This document shows positions 58,572 through 64,000 of a stretch of 64,000 nucleotides of DNA, piece by piece. This DNA is from Paracyclopina nana (lineage: Eukaryota; Arthropoda; Copepoda; Cyclopoida; Cyclopettidae), in contig JAGUCH010000001.1 of NCBI GenBank assembly GCA_019096065.1, positions 11,470,001-11,534,000 of the forward strand, given 5' to 3'. The notes below the pieces were generated by a model, which was not told where the DNA came from, did no database searches, and saw nothing but the letters and a program-made list of their open reading frames with translations. Within the stretch, counting starts at the first letter, position 1. Each line of letters opens with the position of its first letter. A program made the translations under genes and the position numbers.

Positions 58572-60638
58572 AAGCAAAAGTTTTTGGTACACTGTATATA
58601 TAGGCACCAAATAGACTGGATTTCTGCCATTTATTCATTTGTCTCATGGGACCGGATTTTCCTGATCTACTTAAAGGGGTGGAAAATAAGTTAATCTCAT
58701 TGCCACATGTTCAATATTCTGCATGCTCCGATGCAAAAGTGTGGACTACTCACTTGAGTGTGGCTGTTACATTCATTTTTTAGGACATTATGTGTCCATT
58801 ACTTGCAGACTGTATTTATAATGTAGTAAGCATCATCATCATATCTCATCCTTTGCTGCCACCCTAATTATGTGCTTTCACGCTTATAGTTATGTGTGTT
58901 TAAATATCTTTAAAATTAACGCAACAATTGATAAAATTAATTTTTCTCTCATTCTCCTTGCTTTCTGATTGCAATTAAAAATCTGCAATTAAGGAAATTC
59001 CTCATGCCAAACCCCTTTTAGAGTGATCTATCAAAAGCAAGAAATGTTGTGCATGCTTAATGGTCCTTGTTTGTCTTTTATGATGAAAAGATGACACTCG
59101 ATCATTCTGCACAAAAGATGAGTAATTGTGGTGTATTTCTCACTGTGGGTCACTCTTCTCGAACCTCTTGCTTTCATGGCAACTAAGATAGAAAATTAAA
59201 AATGCATCATTTGGAACATGTGGCGAAATACAGCACCCCTTTACGGGAGGTGAGGCCCCGCAGTGGAAGTACATACATAAGCAACATGTCATATGTTTCC
59301 GGATTCCTTCCCTCATGGAATTTGGGTTGTTTTGATTGCAGATGTTGATGAAAGATCCTGAATATCTATTATGAGCCATATACGCTGTGTACCATAAAAA
59401 TCCCACAGAATACCCACTGTGCCAGTTGTAGGATGGTACATAGCCATGCTCGGATGTGTTTTTTCTTTAGGCCCATTTGTTGACAGCCATATTCAAGCAA
59501 ATGGCTTTTACCAGGATGTGCCTTAGCAATAGATACAAATATGAGATAAATTAGACGCTCAAAAATGTGAAGGCATTTCATGTTACTCAGCGGAAATTCA
59601 CTTTTATAGCAAGCTGTTGTGAGGTTTATTCAAGCATAAATTGCCTTTCCTAGCATGCAACCATTTGAATCATACAGCATGATTATCAAATGTGTTTGTG
59701 CATAAAACACTTATTTACTATGGATACAGCCTGAGCATTTACATCAGCCAGCATAGTTAAAAATGCTAGCTTGTGAAAGCTTAAAAATGCATAAAAGTCT
59801 CAATTAGGCTATTTGTATTCATAGCTCGTTTTATTTCTTGATCAGGAGCCATTTGCACCCACCATCAAAAGAAAACAGAGATTTACACGTGGTGAAATTG
59901 CCAGTTTCAATCAAACCGTGAAATTAGGCTCCCTGATTCCTAGCCATTTGTAGGGGACAAAACAGCTTTTGTAACAGGGGTGGATCTATTACACACACCC
60001 TTGTCTGATTTGGAGACTGACATGCAACATTATGGAACATTACTCATTCCTTTTGCAATCACGAATGGCAACCTATTGCCAAAAATGGGTCACGGAAAGT
60101 ATAGAAGATGGCTGCTAAGCTAATTACCCAAATGAATGATTTTGGAGCAGCTAAATTTCTGATCTAGCAGAAACACTTTGGCTTGATTTAGACATTTGTC
60201 ACAAATATGTTGGCAATTAACTGAGGATCATTTGCAATATATGGCATTTTGTGTGGTGATGTCCAACAATCAACCATATTGAAGCAGATGGTGACAATTG
60301 TTTGCATGTAAAGCTTTTTCGTTGCAGCTTACTAGCCATGTTTGCTAGCTCGATATTGCAACATTCAGGGTCAGATATATGCAAGCCTTTGCCATAATTG
60401 CCTTTACATGCCTTTTAAGAAATCTTTGTACGTATAGTTTTGCTCCATTATTATGATTCCTAGGTTTAATTATTTGTTTCACAATGACATTTTCATCATT
60501 TTAGTTGTAAACTTTTATTCTAAGGAGAATCATAAAGAACTGAGAGAAGCAGCACATAGTAGTAGATGTACAATATTAACCTAGTTTTGAGTAGAAAAGT
60601 AACTTTTTGCCACATAACTGCATGCAATGGTATTTGCC
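58572..60638. other. Intergenic region between FAAH and the second dpr
   Basis: 2.1 kb with the two converging 3' ends. No open frame has a domain signal. An AATAAA on the minus strand at 60514-60519 probably serves the dpr gene. Confidence 0.5.
60514..60519 (-). terminator. Poly(A) signal of the second dpr
   Basis: AATAAA on the minus strand, 120 nt beyond the stop codon. Confidence 0.5.
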
Positions 60639-63270
60639 TTAAAGGAGTTGCATCAACGTTGCTAACAACCAAATCAACATCAGAGTATTATAGCTGGCCA
60701 TAAATGTAGAGAGTCCACTCGTTTGTAGAGCATCAGGAGATTCTCCTAGAAGAAAAAGCACGAACTGGATTAGCTTTCAAAACACATTTCAAATTATTCT
60801 TATGGCTAAATTTTGTCATAAAACATAAATGGTCTGGAAATCTCCTTAAAGATAGTGACAAAGCATTTTTAGCCTTGACAGTTTTACTAGCCTACTTCTA
60901 TGTCAATAAAACATTTTTCCATTGTTTGCTCCAGACGATATTTGTCATTTGCCAAAAGGAAATCGATGACTTGGTGAGGCAAACTGGAATTTTTGTATCC
61001 ACAAGTAGCAAAGGTCATTGCCAGAGCATTGCTCCGAAAAAAACTAAAAACTAAAAAGTTTATTCAATAGAGAATGTAGCAAGCATGACAAGGAAAGTGT
61101 AATACACTGGGGTGCATGAGCATTGCTCATTTGGGATTTGTTCCACTTGCTTTACTAAAGGTATTGACTCAGCTATGCTTCTACCTACTACAACACTATA
61201 CCAGACTTGTCACATGATTGTTGCAAATATCAACTTATGATTACAGCATATTGTCTTGCCACCAAGCCTGCAATTATTGAGTGAAACTTTCTTAATGTGT
61301 GGCCAGACAGGTTTTTGTGAGTGTGCACAATGCAAAAGTTTTCGTTGAGGCTGTAATTCTGGCTCATTTGAGTAGAATACAGCAGCTAGTGGTACTCGAA
61401 GTAAAAAGTATTTCTCATGATGTACAGCCATTGCTGCTGTTTTTCAGAACCATGAAATAGCAATAAAGCCTTTGAACCATAAATCCTGAGGGCTCTTGTG
61501 GATTTTGTGGGTCATTGTGAGTGTCTTGGTGGCCACAGCAACATTGACCTTTTGAGGGATTATATTGGACAATGTAGGTAGTTTTTGTAATGGCATACAA
61601 ATATTATTGGCCCTCTACAAGTAAAGCCAAGTAGGCATGTCTGGCACGATTAAGGCGATTCTCGTTTTTTGATTATCGCTATGTGGCAATAAAGCAAATC
61701 ACTTGCTCGTTCATTACGCTTTTCTTAATCCATTCAATCATGAGATTGTTTAGGCATATTTTGTGATGAAGAATTACCGTCAAGAACGTGAACGTTGATA
61801 GATGCTGGACTCGTATTTGAAGGATTGCACTGATAGACTCCAGAGTCTTTTTGGCTGGCATATGAAATCAGAAGTGAGCTGATAGTAGATTCCGAGGTTT
61901 TTTCTAAAATGCTCGAGGATGAAGGCAGTACAAGCTGAAAAAAGGGCAAATCTGGATACAAACGGACAGAAAAAGTGATTGATGTCATGTGAATACGTGT
62001 AGCAGCAGCGGTTGTGCTATCTATCTCAGCGTGGCTCCTAAGCATGGCATCTTTTTTGAAGTTGAATGATCTGCCAGAAAGTGGCAAAAATTGATTGCAG
62101 ACTGGGGCCTAAACTACTCCTTTTTGCTATGCTCAACTTTTTATAAGCAGTTTTTCCCACCTGAGAACCTGGCAAAAAATGCATAAAATGCAACTATAAT
62201 AAATAATTCAAATGAATCTCATTTTACATGCACTTGGATAAAAAACCTTTGGAAGAGGAAGGAATATTGACAAGAACCATCTTGTATCAAGGATAACTGG
62301 ACCTTTTTGGTATACTACAGAAAAATCTTACAAATGGAGAGTTTACATTAACATTTAAAAAGCCCAAATGTAATTGCAACTTCAAAGCCAAGTTGAATTT
62401 AATGTTGATAAAATGTAATGAAAGCTGCTACTTCAAAAGTGTGCACATTATTCAAGGCCTATTTGGTAACCAGGTTTCTGAAACAAAAATGCACACTGGT
62501 GCACTTTTTGTGCCACTTCAGGCCCAAAGTGGGGCCTTATTTTGCAAGGGAAATTGGAGTAGTGGTAATTGAAACGCTATAGCATTGTAGTTTGGTTTCT
62601 TCTTCTTTTGCATTGAAGATCTGAGCACAGATTTTTCTGCCACTGTAACTGAGCCCAGTGTTCAAATGTGATTTGCATTTTGATAGCCTTTTCCACCAAG
62701 AAAGCAACCCGAAGAAGGACATTAGTGACACTTGGCTGAACACTACCAGTACCAGCTTTTATGCCAGCTGTCCTCCATGATGGTTTTGGGCTGTGGAAAA
62801 TTAATAATTGGTCTTACTTTGCCATCATGAATCCAGAAGATATGAGCAGGTGGCTCTGGAGCATGGATCACACAAGTGAGATTCAGAGCTGAATTCAGGT
62901 CGATGAAGACATCTTTGCCACCCAGTATTTCAGTGAAAGGATCTGCGAAGGAAAAAGTTTTTGTGAGAATCTGTGTCGTTTTGGTATTTGATTTAGCTTG
63001 CCTACTACATTGAGGTAAACTTGCTGGCGCAGCATTGGTGAAGAGTTCACTTGGCATTCATAAAAGCCCTCGTCTGACTTCTTTAAAGACCTGAAAAGAC
63101 TTCATGTAACAAAGTTTGCTATAGCTCAATGGTTCAAGGTTAAGCCACCTTATGACTAAAATCCAATCTTCAGAATGTTCCTCATTCACGATCCGAAATC
63201 GGTCATCTTTGATGTATTTGAACTTTCCAACTGAAATCAAGCTCACGTCGTTGTGGCGTACCCAGGAAAC
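60639..63270 (-). CDS. dpr: Second Dpr family member, 3' part (5' exons outside the window)
   Basis: Minus-strand exons 63270-63149, 63090-63002, 62942-62818, 61934-61778 and 60745-60639 give the last 199 aa. Ig1 resumes at VSWVRHN, then SVGKFKYIKDDRFRIV, and ends KSDEGFYECQVNSSP. Ig2 follows with EILGGKDVFIDL, NLTCVIHAPEPP and DSGVYQCNPSN. The C terminus (MASYNTLMLIWLLATLMQLL) is a GPI-type hydrophobic tail. The signal peptide and first Ig1 strand should lie beyond 64000; I found no matching exon between 63271 and the edge. Ig1-Ig2 splicing needs a GC-AG intron (63001-62943). The C'-D part of Ig2 is shorter than in the first dpr, and two exons there are one here; the acceptor at 61935 is the least certain junction. 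Confidence 0.85.
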
Positions 63271-64000
63271 CTGAAAAATAAGGGTTTTACTTGGGCCATT
63301 CGTTGTAGAATTGTTCACATTTTGTTCTCTTCGGAAGTTTAGCTGTAAATCAAGGAATATGTGTTCAATACTTTTGATGAATTGAAAAACTCTTGGTGTC
63401 TCACACCAAAGCAAAAACTAAGCTGCATGCATGTTTTAAAGAAATCCAAGAAATGAGGCTCTGACATGTGATGGCAAGCTTCTTTTTAATTTGCTTTAAA
63501 AGCAGCGCGGGGCAGATTTTGTGAGCATTTCGAGCTAAATTAATAAGATTGCCGCTTCTTCATTGACTCGGAAATCCTCCTTCTCTTTATGGTGAAGTAA
63601 GCCCTTTCATTAATCTCTCTTTTATAGCATTCAACAAAGCATTAAGTATAACCATTCTTGGTATATTTTTTGTACCGACTTCCACAACTTCATCTGCGTT
63701 CAATCATAAATCAGAACTCACATGTTTCTACCATTCATAGAAAGAGAGAAGCTGAAATCAGATTTATTGATAAAAGTAAGCCATGTGCCTTCAAAAATGT
63801 TCTCACAGTGCTGGCTCAAAGTTCGTTAAAGAAGGATCTCTCTCAATCTTTTCATACTGTAGTATAAAGTTTGAGGCTTCTCCTTCGATTTCCAATTTCA
63901 AATTGAGCCAGGTGAAGAAGTTTTATAGGAACTTTTTGACATCAACGATATAGTCAAGCAGTAATATGATGAGAAAATGATTTCTACCATCAAAAACTTT
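63271..64000. other. Presumed intron or 5' flank of the second dpr
   Basis: AT-rich, with no exon I can support. Confidence 0.4.

Overview
The window is a stretch of animal nuclear genome, most likely from an arthropod and probably a crustacean. The evidence is gene content (two Dpr immunoglobulin receptors, a Draper/NimA-type EGF receptor, a collagen-Ig-olfactomedin type II protein, an insect-style aquaporin-12-like channel), short spliceosomal introns (many 50-100 nt) and AT-rich intergenic DNA carrying MITEs and a satellite. The species cannot be named from sequence alone. I rebuilt twelve complete gene models and one partial one by joining exons at GT-AG (twice GC-AG) junctions; in each model the splice phases agree and the length is a multiple of three. 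Exon coordinates are in the entries.

Left third (1-22 kb): a ~169-bp satellite array (1-1080); an EMI/EGF receptor (+); a small C-type lectin (+); 4.2 kb without a gene; a Dpr family member (+), tail-to-tail with a colmedin-like gene (-) with only 14 bp between the stop codons; then the EMSY orthologue (-).

Middle (22-46 kb): WASHC2/FAM21 (+) diverges from EMSY and converges on an aquaporin-11/12-like gene (-). An 18-exon DZIP1/Iguana gene (-) follows, with a mariner-type MITE and a tRNA-like sequence in one intron. Next comes a NALCN auxiliary factor (NALF/FAM155/NLF-1) gene (+), whose 4.9-kb intron holds two more TIR elements.

Right third (46-64 kb): a 13-exon GRIP golgin (GCC2/GCC185, -) carries a complete four-exon uracil phosphoribosyltransferase gene on the opposite strand inside one intron, and two abutting TIR elements in another. 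It diverges from a fatty-acid amide hydrolase (+). The window ends in a second Dpr gene (-) whose 5' exons lie outside.

The genes do not form one pathway. Themes are neuronal or glial surface recognition (Dpr x2, colmedin, NimA/Draper, NALF), endosome/Golgi trafficking (FAM21, GCC2), cilium/Hedgehog (DZIP1), chromatin (EMSY) and metabolism or transport (UPRT, FAAH, aquaporin). I found no convincing unknown multi-gene system. The most distinctive signals are a 57-nt EMSY intron with a near-identical copy outside the gene, the AP-1-motif-rich satellite, the two GC-AG introns needed to close reading frames, the nested fungal-type UPRT gene, and the set of TIR elements.
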